64,000 bases of DNA, from the NCBI GenBank assembly GCA_910586615.1, contig CAJUJP010000019.1, forward strand, positions 1 to 64,000, in the 5' to 3' direction. The notes below the pieces were generated by a model. That model did no database searches. It was not told where the DNA came from and saw only the letters and a list, made by a program, of their open reading frames with translations. The DNA is from an uncultured Lachnospiraceae bacterium (GTDB taxonomy: Bacteria > Bacillota > Clostridia > Lachnospirales > Lachnospiraceae). The translations under genes and the position numbers were made by a program. Positions 26,478-34,996 of this stretch are shown here, piece after piece. The first letter of the stretch is position 1. Every line of letters starts with the position of its first letter.

Positions 26478-27789
26478 TGATCATTTCTCCGTATTTTCGC
26501 TTGATTTTATCGATTCGTATCTGTTCCTGCCTTGTCAGGCCGAAGCCCATAAAGCGGCAGGTATGGTCGTTTTTCAAAATGCAGTAGCACATCCGTTTCC
26601 AGCTGGGGATGTCCTTTGTGGATTTGATGTCGTCTGTGTTGTCGGGAATGTTTCCGACGAAAACGATCCTTGAGTTTTTCATCAGTGTGTAGTTTGACAC
26701 ACCGTTCCGGCGGATATTGTATCCGTGGTCGATCAGCTCCTGGATCACATTTTCATCCAGGCCGCCGCCGGTCTTGTGCCAGAAATTGATGGAGGTGTTG
26801 AACTTTTTAACATAGTTGTTGCGCAGTCTTGCGGGAAGCGTATCCAGCAGGAATTTTGTATACGATTCCCATGTATGGCCTTCGGGCAGTGTGATATTGC
26901 GGTAGCCCATGGCCTTGGTTCTTCCGTAGATGCAGCCGAAGTTTGCTCCGCGTACACGGCCCACAAGCTTCGTCCAGATTTCGGGATCGATCACCCGGTA
27001 CAGGTTAAGAGCGTCCTTGGAATAGTCGTTAAAAGGCGATGCCACACGCATCTGGTTGATCTTAAGTCCCGCCTTGTGATACAGGTCATAGAGAGCGTTG
27101 TAGTCGTAGTTGAATTTGTAGTTTGCCACCCAGATATCCTGATTGGACCAGTCATAGAGTGGTGAGGCGCACCACACATCTTTAAATTGCTTGGATATCC
27201 AGCATTCTCCGTTGTAGCCGTATTTCTTGTTCACGATTCCGCTGTATCGCTGAAGCGATTCGTCGGCCCGGATACCCAGCAGGCATACCGTCTTATGATA
27301 GTCGTGGGTTTCCCTGTAAAACCGTCCGAACTGCTTTGCAAGGTCTTCCTGATGCATCCGGTAGCGGTAATGGGTAAAAGGATTGTCCAATGTGATCACA
27401 TAAGACTGTCTCGGTCTGGGGCGGATCCAGAGTTCCTCTTTCTTATCGTCCCATGGATACCAGTACATTTCATAACTGCTGAGCGCTGTTCTGGTGGCCA
27501 TGGGCAGGCAGACCCAGTACAGATCGCACTCCCCTTCTAACGCTTTAAAGGTTCTTGTAACATATTCCGTAGTCATGCTGTACTGTGCCTCAAAGTCCTG
27601 ATGGAAGACACCGATACGGCGTTCGGGGTAATACCGGCGTTTAAAGTCCATCAGAAGGTTCAGTAAAACACCGCTGTCCTTGCCGCCGCTGAATGACACG
27701 TAGATATTCTCAAATTCGCGGAACAGGTAATGGAAACGTTCCTGTACGGCCTCATAAACATTCTTTTCCTCATATCCTTTTATCATCAT
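26467..27789 (-). CDS. ibrA: IbrA-like PAPS reductase-family protein
   Basis: A 440-residue protein with the adenylating PP-loop SGGKDS at residues 34-39 (VSFSGGKDSGVLLNLLMDF) followed by the long DUF3440-type C-terminal part that marks IbrA rather than true sulfate-assimilation reductase. The lower part has MCYCILKNDHTCRFMGFG with paired cysteines. ATG 27789 follows GGAGGAA by about eight bases. It is the first gene of the pair with the ParB-like protein and is divergent from the MotA/MotB-like genes at 28208. The PP-loop chemistry is shared with DndC of the DNA phosphorothioation system, which makes a nucleic-acid-related role possible but unproven. Confidence 0.82.
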   Translation of the reverse strand: MMIKGYEEKNVYEAVQERFHYLFREFENIYVSFSGGKDSGVLLNLLMDFKRRYYPERRIGVFHQDFEAQYSMTTEYVTRTFKALEGECDLYWVCLPMATRTALSSYEMYWYPWDDKKEELWIRPRPRQSYVITLDNPFTHYRYRMHQEDLAKQFGRFYRETHDYHKTVCLLGIRADESLQRYSGIVNKKYGYNGECWISKQFKDVWCASPLYDWSNQDIWVANYKFNYDYNALYDLYHKAGLKINQMRVASPFNDYSKDALNLYRVIDPEIWTKLVGRVRGANFGCIYGRTKAMGYRNITLPEGHTWESYTKFLLDTLPARLRNNYVKKFNTSINFWHKTGGGLDENVIQELIDHGYNIRRNGVSNYTLMKNSRIVFVGNIPDNTDDIKSTKDIPSWKRMCYCILKNDHTCRFMGFGLTRQEQIRIDKIKRKYGEMINAK

Positions 27790-27854
27790 GGAGCGTTCCT
27801 CCCGGAGCTGTATGATCAGCATGTTTTCGTTTGACAACAGGAACAAACATTGTT

Positions 27855-27863
27855 ATTGTAGCA
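27855..27863 (-). promoter_or_regulatory. Extended -10 promoter element for the ibrA-like gene
   Basis: On the minus strand TGC-TACAAT forms an extended -10 about 65 bases before the start codon; TTGGAA boxes lie upstream at a spacing of 19, a little long. AT-rich runs surround it. Confidence 0.4.
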
Positions 27864-27985
27864 CATAATTTCCAATTTTTTCCAATTTCTGGCAAAAATT
27901 TAGTTTTTTTTAAGAAGAGTATTACGTAAAATCTCAGCGCGGGGAGTGAAGAAGGGAAAGCCGGGGCAGATCATGCGACAGCCCC

Positions 27986-28008
27986 GTACAAAAACGTATA
28001 TATTGCAA
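27986..28008. repeat. Second copy of the 23-bp shared sequence
   Basis: Matches 15686-15708 at 22 of 23 positions. It lies in the 418-base gap between the divergent ibrA-like and MotA-like genes. Confidence 0.5.
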
Positions 28009-28088
28009 GAGAGGGAAAGAATACTTAAGATATCATTAAGGTTATTGAGATTCAGGCTGAAATGTGATAGTTTTAAGGCAGGAAACAT

Positions 28089-28149
28089 AAGAATAATTCT
28101 CAGAATGACAGTAAGAATAATTTTCAGGCTGACTGTAAAAATTATTCTT
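28089..28149. repeat. 24-bp direct repeats and inverted arm before the MotA-like gene
   Basis: AAGAATAATTCTCAGAATGA begins a 24-bp unit at 28089-28112 that recurs with five changes at 28113-28136; a third, inverted AATTATTCTT (28140-28149) pairs with AAGAATAATT of either unit. The block ends 58 bases before the MotA-like gene and may be an operator region or a hairpin leader. Confidence 0.5.
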
Positions 28150-28207
28150 AACAGAAAACGGCCGGAATCGGCAGATAAGTATCAGCAGAGAAAAGGATGG
28201 GGCACGG

Positions 28208-29371
28208 ATGAAGAGTAAACTGTATTATGTACTGTATTTTTTGTATGCCATTGTTATTGTATTTGTACTGTATTTGAACGGGGTGTTTACCGGAGAAGAG
28301 ATTTCCATTGTAAATCTGGCGATCAACGTTGGTTTCCTGATTATAATCGGGGTTCTTTTTGTGATATCTTCCATCAGCTTCGGCAGGCTGAACAGGATCA
28401 CCTATGAACTGGAAGAAGTGGGGATCCGTCTGCAGAAGGAATACAGGGAAGCAGAGGGAAAGAATCTCTGGGGAAAATACAGGGATAATGACAAAGTTTT
28501 TGAAGAAGAAGTACTGCAGGATGCGTTTGACAAGTACCGGATGCGCATAAAAGGTGCGAAGACGAAGCGGGGTACGGGTGCATCCTGTGATCTGGAAGAA
28601 TATATCAATGAGGATCTGGTGGACAAAGTCGGCATGAATTTCTTTAATTCCGGGGTTTCCGGTACGCTGACGGGTCTGGGGATTCTGGGAACGTTTCTCG
28701 GATTGTCCATGGGGCTGGGAGCGTTTAGCGGGGACGATATTTTTACCATATCCGATAATGTAGGTTCTCTGCTTTCCGGTATGAAAGTGGCGTTTCACAC
28801 TTCGGTGTACGGTATCTTTTTCTCGCTGGTGTTCAATCTTGCCTATCGGAGCATTATGTCGGATGCCTATGAGACACTGCATGAATTTCTGAATGTGTTC
28901 CGTCAGACCGCCCAGCCGTACACTGTGAAAGATGATGAAAGCACCGCGACCATGCTTGTTTATCAGGCAGGAATGGCTAATTCCTTAAAACAGATGCTGG
29001 AATTGATGAAAGGCAGTGCGGCGGAACAGACCACAGGGGTGGAGCGCATTGTAGATAAATTTACGGAACAGATGCAGGCCGCTCTGGATACGGACTTTAA
29101 GAAAATCGGAAATGCGTTGAAAAATGCGGGAGAGTCGCAGGCAGTCAGCGCAAGAAACGCGGCGGAGATGGTGGAGGCGGTTACCGCTCTGGTAGAAGTA
29201 AACCGCAATGTGCAGGATGCGCTTGCAAAGGTCATGGAAAGGCAGGAACATTTTGCAAAAGGACTTGAGGATCAGAAGAAAATGCTGGCAGATGCGTGCA
29301 GTGATATGAACGATGAGATCAGCAGTCAGATATACACATTCGGGCAGATGAGGAATTTATATGAGAAATAA
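28208..29371 (+). CDS. MotA/TolQ/ExbB-family proton channel protein, ZorA-like
   Basis: A 387-residue membrane protein with four membrane segments (about residues 5-25, 33-58, 148-172 and 191-215). The third and fourth contain the conserved MotA/ExbB core (GVSGTLTGLGILGTFLGLSM and MKVAFHTSVYGIFFSLVFNL). A cytoplasmic segment lies between the pairs, and the last ~170 residues are a helical, coiled-coil-prone tail. This arrangement, with a long inside tail and an OmpA-type partner overlapping by 11 bases, is that of ZorA in Zorya anti-phage systems, though the tail is shorter. It would form the stator-like, proton-driven complex with the next gene's product. Confidence 0.8.
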   Translation: MKSKLYYVLYFLYAIVIVFVLYLNGVFTGEEISIVNLAINVGFLIIIGVLFVISSISFGRLNRITYELEEVGIRLQKEYREAEGKNLWGKYRDNDKVFEEEVLQDAFDKYRMRIKGAKTKRGTGASCDLEEYINEDLVDKVGMNFFNSGVSGTLTGLGILGTFLGLSMGLGAFSGDDIFTISDNVGSLLSGMKVAFHTSVYGIFFSLVFNLAYRSIMSDAYETLHEFLNVFRQTAQPYTVKDDESTATMLVYQAGMANSLKQMLELMKGSAAEQTTGVERIVDKFTEQMQAALDTDFKKIGNALKNAGESQAVSARNAAEMVEAVTALVEVNRNVQDALAKVMERQEHFAKGLEDQKKMLADACSDMNDEISSQIYTFGQMRNLYEK

Positions 29372-30284
29372 GCGAAAGAACAGGGAAGCTTTTGCGGAGC
29401 ACAGCTACTGGCAGTCCTATTCGGACATGATGGCGGCGCTTCTGCTGATTTTTATTCTGATGATAGCAATTACCCTTGCCATATACAGACAGAAAACCAA
29501 TGATCTGGATCAGACCAGGCTGGAACTTAGCACGGCCCAGAGTCAGCTGGATGAGACGATAGAGGATCTGGAACTTTCCAAGGCAGAGCTGGAGAAATCC
29601 AATGAGGATCTTGCGGCCTCTCTGGCACAGCTGCAGGAGGCATATGATCAGGCGGCTCTGACCCAGGAAGAATTAAATAACGCTTATCTGGAAATCGAAA
29701 ATGCCAGACAGGAGTTGACTACCACCAGACAGGAACTGCAGGATATCGTCGGTATCCGCACGGATATCATCGGGGCGCTGCAGTCGGCGTTCAGCAATTC
29801 TACAATGAAAGTGGATGCCCAGACAGGTTCCATCACGTTTTCATCCGACGTGCTTTTTAGATATAACAGTTCCTCGCTGACAGCGGACAGTAAGGAAACA
29901 TTGAAGACTATTATTCCGATGTATCTGGATGTGCTGCTGCAGGATCAGTTCCGCGGTTATATCGCCGAGATCATTATCGAGGGCCATACGGATACAGACG
30001 GCAGCTATCAAGGCAACATGGAACTGTCTTATGCTCGTGCCAATGCCGTGGCGGATTTTTGTCTGAATAAGAAAAACGGACTGAGCGAGACCGAGATCGA
30101 ACAGCTTCAAAAGATTCTTACCGTCAACGGCAAGTCATGGAGCAGCCCGGTTTATCAAAAGGATGCGTCCGGCAACCTGACAGAAGAGGTGGATATGCCT
30201 TCTTCCAGAAGGGTGGAGATTAAGTTCCGGCTGAAGGAAGATGAGATGATCGAGAAGATCTCCGGGATATTGGAACAGAGATAA
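29361..30284 (+). CDS. OmpA/MotB-family protein, ZorB-like
   Basis: A 307-residue protein with one membrane segment at residues 22-42 that begins with the likely proton-carrying aspartate (SYSDMMAALLLIFILMIAI, Asp22), a long coiled coil at ~45-130 with regular heptads, and a C-terminal peptidoglycan-binding OmpA domain (IEGHTDTDG at 207-214, then ELSYARANAVADF). It is the partner of the MotA-like protein. The coiled coil is much longer than in standard MotB. No ZorC, ZorD or ZorE gene follows; a terminator and an unrelated gene come next. Confidence 0.82.
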   Translation: MRNKRKNREAFAEHSYWQSYSDMMAALLLIFILMIAITLAIYRQKTNDLDQTRLELSTAQSQLDETIEDLELSKAELEKSNEDLAASLAQLQEAYDQAALTQEELNNAYLEIENARQELTTTRQELQDIVGIRTDIIGALQSAFSNSTMKVDAQTGSITFSSDVLFRYNSSSLTADSKETLKTIIPMYLDVLLQDQFRGYIAEIIIEGHTDTDGSYQGNMELSYARANAVADFCLNKKNGLSETEIEQLQKILTVNGKSWSSPVYQKDASGNLTEEVDMPSSRRVEIKFRLKEDEMIEKISGILEQR

Positions 30285-30286
30285 TT

Positions 30287-30348
30287 AAAATGCCATATTT
30301 GACATATTAGAAGATAAAATGTGTTATATGTGTCAAATATGGCATTTT
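30287..30348. terminator. Bidirectional terminator with 18-bp perfect stem
   Basis: AAAATGCCATATTTGACA (30287-30304) and TGTCAAATATGGCATTTT (30331-30348) are perfect inverted repeats with a 26-nt loop and A/T ends, between the convergent OmpA-like gene and the aldo/keto reductase gene. Confidence 0.75.
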
Positions 30349-30362
30349 ACTGCCCCATTTTT

Positions 30363-31358
30363 TCAGCTGGTCGACAGTATCTCATCAATCCTGCGGCGCT
30401 CTTCCTCGCTGAAATGCATATTATGAAGCATCCCCACATTATCTGTGATCTGCGAAGGTCTGGAAGCGCCAATCAGAACACTTGTTATGTCTCCATCCCG
30501 CAGAATCCATGAAAGCGCCATCTGGGCAAGACTCTGACCCCGTTCTTTGGCAATCTCATTCAGAGACTGTATTTTTCTTAAAGTATCCTCATTCACAGCA
30601 TTTTCCTGTAAAAATCTTCCGTCGGTCCTGATCCGGCTGTCGGAAGGAATACCGTTCAGATAACGGTCTGTCAGAAGACCCTGTGCCAGCGGGCAGAAAG
30701 TTATGATGCCGATTCCGTTTCGGGCGGCATAGTCTTTTAAGCCGTCTTTCTCGATATCACGGACGAACATGGAATAATTTCTCTGATTGATGATAAACGG
30801 TGTTCCCATGCTGCGGAATAATTCCGCAATGGCAACGGTCTGCTCCTTATTGTAGTTGGAGATACCGACATATAAAGCCTTACCGCTTCTGACGATACCG
30901 TCTAAGGCGGCGGCTGTTTCATAGAGCGGCGTGTCGGGATCGGGTCTGTGATGATAATAGATATCTACATAGTCAAGCCCCATTCGTGCCAGGCTCTGGT
31001 CAAGACTGGCAACCAGATATTTTTTGCTGCCTCTGTCACCGTAAGGGCCGGGCCACATTTCATAGCCTGCCTTGGTGGAGATGATCAGTTCATCCCGGTA
31101 GATACCGAGGCTTTTCTTTAAAATGCGTCCGAAGTTTTCCTCTGCCGCGCCGGGAACGGGGCCGTAGTTATTTGCCAGATCAAAATGCGTGATTCCGTGA
31201 TCAAAAGCGGTCTGACACATGGCGGTCATATTGTCGAAATTGCCGTTTGAGCCGAAGTTATGCCACAAACCCAGCGATACTGCGGGCAGCAGCAGGCCGC
31301 TTGCGCCGCAGCGGTTGTATTTCATCTTGTCATAGCGTGTTTCTTGTGCCTGATACAT
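30363..31358 (-). CDS. Aldo/keto reductase, L-glyceraldehyde-3-phosphate reductase type
   Basis: A 331-residue NADPH-dependent TIM-barrel reductase. Blocks: MKYNRCGASGLLLPAVSLGL, THFDLANNYGPVPGAAEENF with the catalytic aspartate and tyrosine, ELIISTKAGYEMWPGPYG with the lysine, and YYHHRPDPDTPLYE with the histidine. It matches the YghZ group, which reduces L-glyceraldehyde 3-phosphate and detoxifies aldehydes. ATG 31358 has GGAGG five bases upstream; earlier in-frame starts lack one. It is followed by the bidirectional terminator; no operon partner is evident, the DUF1189 gene lying 40 bases upstream. Confidence 0.9.
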   Translation of the reverse strand: MYQAQETRYDKMKYNRCGASGLLLPAVSLGLWHNFGSNGNFDNMTAMCQTAFDHGITHFDLANNYGPVPGAAEENFGRILKKSLGIYRDELIISTKAGYEMWPGPYGDRGSKKYLVASLDQSLARMGLDYVDIYYHHRPDPDTPLYETAAALDGIVRSGKALYVGISNYNKEQTVAIAELFRSMGTPFIINQRNYSMFVRDIEKDGLKDYAARNGIGIITFCPLAQGLLTDRYLNGIPSDSRIRTDGRFLQENAVNEDTLRKIQSLNEIAKERGQSLAQMALSWILRDGDITSVLIGASRPSQITDNVGMLHNMHFSEEERRRIDEILSTS

Positions 31359-31398
31359 AGGAACCTCCATTTCGAAATATTTCTTGATTTTTTTTTCA

Positions 31399-32202
31399 TT
31401 AATAGAACATAACCGGTCCGTCAACTTTTCTGTTCTCTTTATCCATCAGATCCATGTGATGGATCGCAAATCCCAGATACAGGCAGGCTACCGCGAATGC
31501 AAGGACAGAGTAACCGAAGAAACTTAAACCAATCAGTTTAAGCAATCCCTTGATAAAGAGCGGCAGTGTTTTTGCATACAGGGAGAGCAGATAGAGCTGC
31601 CCGTATGTCAATTTCTGGTTCATAAAAGAACAAATGATCATACCCACAAGTGCGACAAACAGAGCGCCCAGCAGATATCCCGCCAGGGAGAACAGCCAGG
31701 AAAATAGCAGGAAGATTACCATAAACACGTAAATATAGTTAATTTTCTCATACACCCAGTCTCTTGAAAGATCCCAGTCATCGGGATAGTCATAAAGATT
31801 GAGTTCTCCGTTAGTCTTGATCAATACCGTTGTCTCGTCCGCAATGAATACCAGATCCATATCAGATGTTACGTCCCGCCACTCTGCTTCAGAGAAGTCT
31901 CTTAGATAAGAACCGAATTCTGATTCCATCATGATCTGGACACCGTCTTCACTATAGTAGAAGGATTCTTCTATCTGCAGTTTTCCCGCGTGCAGCTCAA
32001 AATCAGGAAACATCATCACTGCTTCCCGCACCTCAGATACCATGTTCGCTGTAGAAGGGATGGTTCTCAGGTTGGCCAGTGCGAAATACAGCAGAAGAAG
32101 CACAGTCACGTATAAGACAACTTTTCCTGCCTTGTTCTTTAAAAAATCAGGATAATGTTTAACGCCCGCAACAGAAAAAAACATTTCTTTAAATATATTC
32201 AT
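31399..32202 (-). CDS. DUF1189 family membrane protein
   Basis: A 267-residue protein with one N-terminal membrane segment, an outside domain of about 100 residues, and four C-terminal segments (YIYVFMVIFLLFSWLFSLAG, LLGALFVALVGMIICSF and others). The MNIFKEMFFSVAGVKHY start and the YGQLYLLSLYAKTLPLF block are typical of DUF1189, a family found near maltodextrin genes in Bacillus but of unknown function. ATG 32202 follows GGAGG. It probably shares a transcript with the membrane protein gene 22 bases upstream. Confidence 0.78.
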   Translation of the reverse strand: MNIFKEMFFSVAGVKHYPDFLKNKAGKVVLYVTVLLLLYFALANLRTIPSTANMVSEVREAVMMFPDFELHAGKLQIEESFYYSEDGVQIMMESEFGSYLRDFSEAEWRDVTSDMDLVFIADETTVLIKTNGELNLYDYPDDWDLSRDWVYEKINYIYVFMVIFLLFSWLFSLAGYLLGALFVALVGMIICSFMNQKLTYGQLYLLSLYAKTLPLFIKGLLKLIGLSFFGYSVLAFAVACLYLGFAIHHMDLMDKENRKVDGPVMFY

Positions 32203-32224
32203 AGTTTCCTCCAAATCTACTTGA

Positions 32225-32722
32225 TTAATACATGAGTGAAGCGATGCCGACTGCCAGAATAAACTGCGCAATGGTTGATAACAGCCAGATTCCTATGCAG
32301 ACCAGTACGCGCACACCCGTTGACTTTTTCCGGTTGGAAGATACCGCCGCTATGGCAGTGACGATGAATACCTGTAAGATGCCGCCGATTGCCCCGCCGA
32401 TCAGGAAGAAGAAATCTATTGCGTGCAGGACAATAAAGACCCATGCCCAGCCGGGCATTTTGGCAGGAATATATTCTTCGCCCGTAGCGCAGTCCCGGCC
32501 GTCATAACTTAAGACTACAGCGCCGAACTGCCTGACATGCAGGATGGCCTCTTTTCCTTCGATCATCATAGAATAATGTGTTTCCGTAAGACTTGATTTT
32601 TTTGCCAGTTTGTTCAGCTTCACAGGTTCAGCGCCGTTTACTGATATTGCATTCTTTTTCAGTTCTACCCTGTATGGAATACCTTGTACTTCAAAATTCC
32701 AGACCATTTCTTTTGCTGCCAT
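32225..32722 (-). CDS. Unrecognised small membrane protein
   Basis: A 165-residue protein: an N-terminal soluble part of about 85 residues made of short beta strands (WNFEVQGIPYRVELKKNAIS, EAILHVRQFGAVVLSYDG), then two or three membrane segments (WVFIVLHAIDFFFLIGGAIG, VLVCIGIWLLSTIAQFILA). ATG 32722 follows GAGGGG. Precedes the DUF1189 gene in the same direction. Family not recognised. Confidence 0.65.
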   Translation of the reverse strand: MAAKEMVWNFEVQGIPYRVELKKNAISVNGAEPVKLNKLAKKSSLTETHYSMMIEGKEAILHVRQFGAVVLSYDGRDCATGEEYIPAKMPGWAWVFIVLHAIDFFFLIGGAIGGILQVFIVTAIAAVSSNRKKSTGVRVLVCIGIWLLSTIAQFILAVGIASLMY

Positions 32723-32787
32723 TTTTCCCCTCATCTCTTTTCTTTGAATTTTGTACCGGTAGTGGCACAATTATTTTATATTTTATC

Positions 32788-33036
32788 ATGATTTCTTATG
32801 TAGATTCAAGTGTGGATCATTGTAATCATGCGGATATGACAGAGCATGAAATGTATATTAGTACATCAGATGATCAAATCAGAATTGAACTTACAGAAGA
32901 AAAAACTGATAGTGGCAGTTCGCTGGCATATCTTTATGTCGATCATGGACTGTGTCATGAAGCATTTGAGGAAAATCCGGGAGGCGCATTAACTGAAAAT
33001 TACGGGATTTGCGGCATGTTCTATCATCTGTCTTGA
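32788..33036 (+). pseudogene. Possible gene remnant in a 540-base gap
   Basis: An 82-codon frame (MISYVDSSVDHCNHADMTEH, then LYVDHGLCHEAFEENPGGAL) with protein-like composition but no ribosome site and no recognised family. It may be the end of a lost gene. The rest of the gap 32723-33261 shows nothing clear. Confidence 0.25.
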
Positions 33037-33261
33037 TTCATCAAAAGTCGTCATTTTGTGGAGAAATGATGTAGTAAATAGTGTACTGGATGGATGGCAG
33101 GAGGGTGTTTGGGGTGTAAGTGATTTTCGATTTTAATCCATGTTTTGAATGTTGAGATTTCCGAAAAATCAGATTGTGAGTCCTTGCACGATGGGATATA
33201 ATAATAGTAACTTAACGATGAGATGGTAAAAGAAAAGACAGTCAAAAAAGGCGGTGATCAG

Positions 33262-34071
33262 GTGGCTGGAGAAGAAATACGACAGGATACCAGAACTGTA
33301 GATCAAATTGTCGATGGAATGAGTTTATTCGATGATGATCTGATGTCAATGGTATTTGACGGTAATATAGAAGCAACGGAGCTTCTGTTAAAGATTATAC
33401 TGAAAAAGGACGATATTCAAGTTATAAGCGTTGTAGGGCAGAGAGAATTGCAGAGTCCTGTAGTTGGCGGGCGGGATATCCGTCTGGATATTCTGGCAAA
33501 AGACAGTACGGGAAAGCACTATAATGTTGAAGTGCAGAAGAAACCGGAAGGGGCGCATATCCGTCGTGCCAGATATAATAGCAGTATGATGGATTCACGG
33601 ATGCTGAAAGCAGGGCAGGAGTTTTCGGAGCTTCAGGATTCGTATATGATGTTCATCACCCAGACGGATATCTTTGGGCATGGGATACCGATTTATACGA
33701 TTAATCGGTATTTTGAGGAAATTGACGATATCTTTGATGATGGCTCTCATATTGTTTATGTGAATGGAAATTATAAGGGAGATGATACAGTCGGAAGACT
33801 GATGCATGACTTTGGCTGTAAGCAAGCGAAGGATATGTATTATCCGGAACTGGCTAAAGGGGTAAAGCATTTTAAGGAAGAAGGAGGTCGAGAGAGAATG
33901 TGTGAAGCGGTTGAGAAATATGGGGATAGAAGAGCAGAAAGTGCAAGGCTAAATAATCTACTTGAAAATGTGAGAAATTTGATGGAATCCATGAAATGGT
34001 CAGCAGAACAAGCAATGTCGGCGATGAAAGTATCGGATGCAGATAAGGCTGTGCTTTTGAAGGAATTGTGA
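33262..34071 (+). CDS. Rpn/PD-(D/E)XK nuclease family protein
   Basis: A 269-residue protein of the Rpn/PD-(D/E)XK transposase-like nuclease family, full length. The catalytic core is visible: GGRDIRLDILAKDSTGKHY followed by NVEVQKK (the D...ExQ/K pattern). Then come SSMMDSRMLKAGQEFSELQ and the block shared with the gene at 1-378 (DDGSHIVYVNGNYKGDD, LMHDFGCKQAKDMYY). The GTG at 33262 is preferred because AAGGCGGTG precedes it by five bases; the frame is open to an ATG at 33223. Members of this family cut DNA and raise recombination in Escherichia coli; a transposase role is doubtful. It lies in an AT-rich accessory stretch. Confidence 0.8.
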   Translation: MAGEEIRQDTRTVDQIVDGMSLFDDDLMSMVFDGNIEATELLLKIILKKDDIQVISVVGQRELQSPVVGGRDIRLDILAKDSTGKHYNVEVQKKPEGAHIRRARYNSSMMDSRMLKAGQEFSELQDSYMMFITQTDIFGHGIPIYTINRYFEEIDDIFDDGSHIVYVNGNYKGDDTVGRLMHDFGCKQAKDMYYPELAKGVKHFKEEGGRERMCEAVEKYGDRRAESARLNNLLENVRNLMESMKWSAEQAMSAMKVSDADKAVLLKEL

Positions 34072-34109
34072 ATTAGTGTAGATCAAAGTGGAATGGAGAG
34101 CAAGAAAGA

Positions 34110-34270
34110 GTGTGTGAAGCAGTTGAGAAATATGCGGAAAATGTAAGATTGAATAGTCTGTTTAAGTCCATAAGAAAGCTTATAGCAAATATGAAGTTGG
34201 GGCAGAACAGGCAATGAATGTGCTTGAGGTTAATGAGCATGACAGAGAGATTTTACTGAAAAAGTTATAA
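34110..34270 (+). pseudogene. Duplicated tail of the Rpn-type gene
   Basis: VCEAVEKYAENVRLNSLFKS, then ANMKLG and, after a one-base frame change, AEQAMNVLEVNEHDREILLK repeat the last 65 residues of the gene just upstream (CEAVEKYGDRRAESARLNNL, AEQAMSAMKVSDADKAVLLK) with many substitutions. It is a diverged, frameshifted 3' piece of a second family member, left by recombination or by decay of a tandem copy. Confidence 0.7.
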
Positions 34271-34834
34271 AGATACGGGTTTAAATTGTGGTAAACAGGG
34301 AGTATTCTGATCGAAAGGAGTGCTCCTTGTTTTGCATTTGCTGATTATGACATATCGGTTTAAATATGTAGTGTAGTAGTAAGGAGGTGTAAGAAGCTAT
34401 ATATCGGCAGCAATGGATTATGCAAAGGGTATGGATTTATAAGGAAAAGGAGTTTTTCAAAAAATCGCAAATATAATTTGTTTATCCTAAAGCGTATGAG
34501 ATATTCCCGTAACTATATATTATCTTCATGACACTATAAAGAATCCCGTGCCGATTATGGTACGGAGTTCTTGTTGTAAAGATCTGAAAAAGGAAGGAGC
34601 ATGAGTTTAGGAAAAAGATCCAGACAGAAACACAGCTGGACTCGTCACAAAGCTGAACCGCTACAGACATTTTGCGTTTTCGGCATACAGAAGAGAAAGA
34701 ACTGCATATCTGCAATCAAATGAAACAGATATATTACATTCTGGATCTATTGCATTACCTTGATCCGAATGAGAGATTTAACAAGATGACATTGTGATCC
34801 CTGTGCCATTTGAGGCATGGGGATTTTTTGTTGC
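34271..34834 (+). other. Intergenic stretch with two hairpins
   Basis: No convincing gene. A hairpin at 34538-34573 (AAGAATCCCGTGCC with GGTACGGAGTTCTT, including wobble pairs) and a good terminator at 34797-34829 are visible. Between them, about 34639-34797, short protein-like pieces (MKQIYYILDLLHYLDPNERF) suggest another decayed gene whose end is marked by the terminator. Confidence 0.4.
34797..34829 (+). terminator. Intrinsic terminator
   Basis: ATCCCTGTGCC (34797-34807) pairs with GGCATGGGGAT (34814-34824) over 11 positions, two of them wobble pairs, with a 6-nt loop and a run of six T. Confidence 0.75.
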
Positions 34835-34996
34835 CCGTCCCGGAGGTTACGAGGGCAGATCGGAGGAAGAGATGATGTAGCTAAAAAGGAACTTATAAAG
34901 GCGAATATAAAGATCCTTTATAAGTTCCTTTTAACGACTGGATTTAAGGAAGAAGATGTTGCTAAGATTTTGGCAGACAAGGAGGCGATACTGTGA
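34835..34996 (+). pseudogene. Start-less open frame upstream of the Mor-like gene
   Basis: A frame without a usable start reads DDVAKKELIKANIKILYKFL and FKEEDVAKILADKEAIL and stops at 34994-34996, overlapping the GTG of the next gene. Inside it AAAAGGAACTTATAAAGG (34884-34901) and its perfect inverse (34915-34932) form an 18-bp stem with a 13-nt loop. It looks like the helical tail of a lost gene; the hairpin could equally regulate the next gene. Confidence 0.4.

Noticed and set aside
26467..27789. Assimilatory PAPS reductase (CysH)
   Set aside because: Length, the DUF3440-type C-terminus and pairing with a ParB-fold gene fit IbrA; no sulfate-assimilation genes adjoin.
27946..28218. 90-codon plus-strand frame before the MotA-like gene
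   Set aside because: Arg/Lys/Ile-rich, overlaps repeats and the start of the real gene, has no ribosome site.
28208..30284. Flagellar MotAB
   Set aside because: The MotB-like coiled coil is far too long, the MotA-like tail is extended, and no flagellar or chemotaxis genes are nearby.
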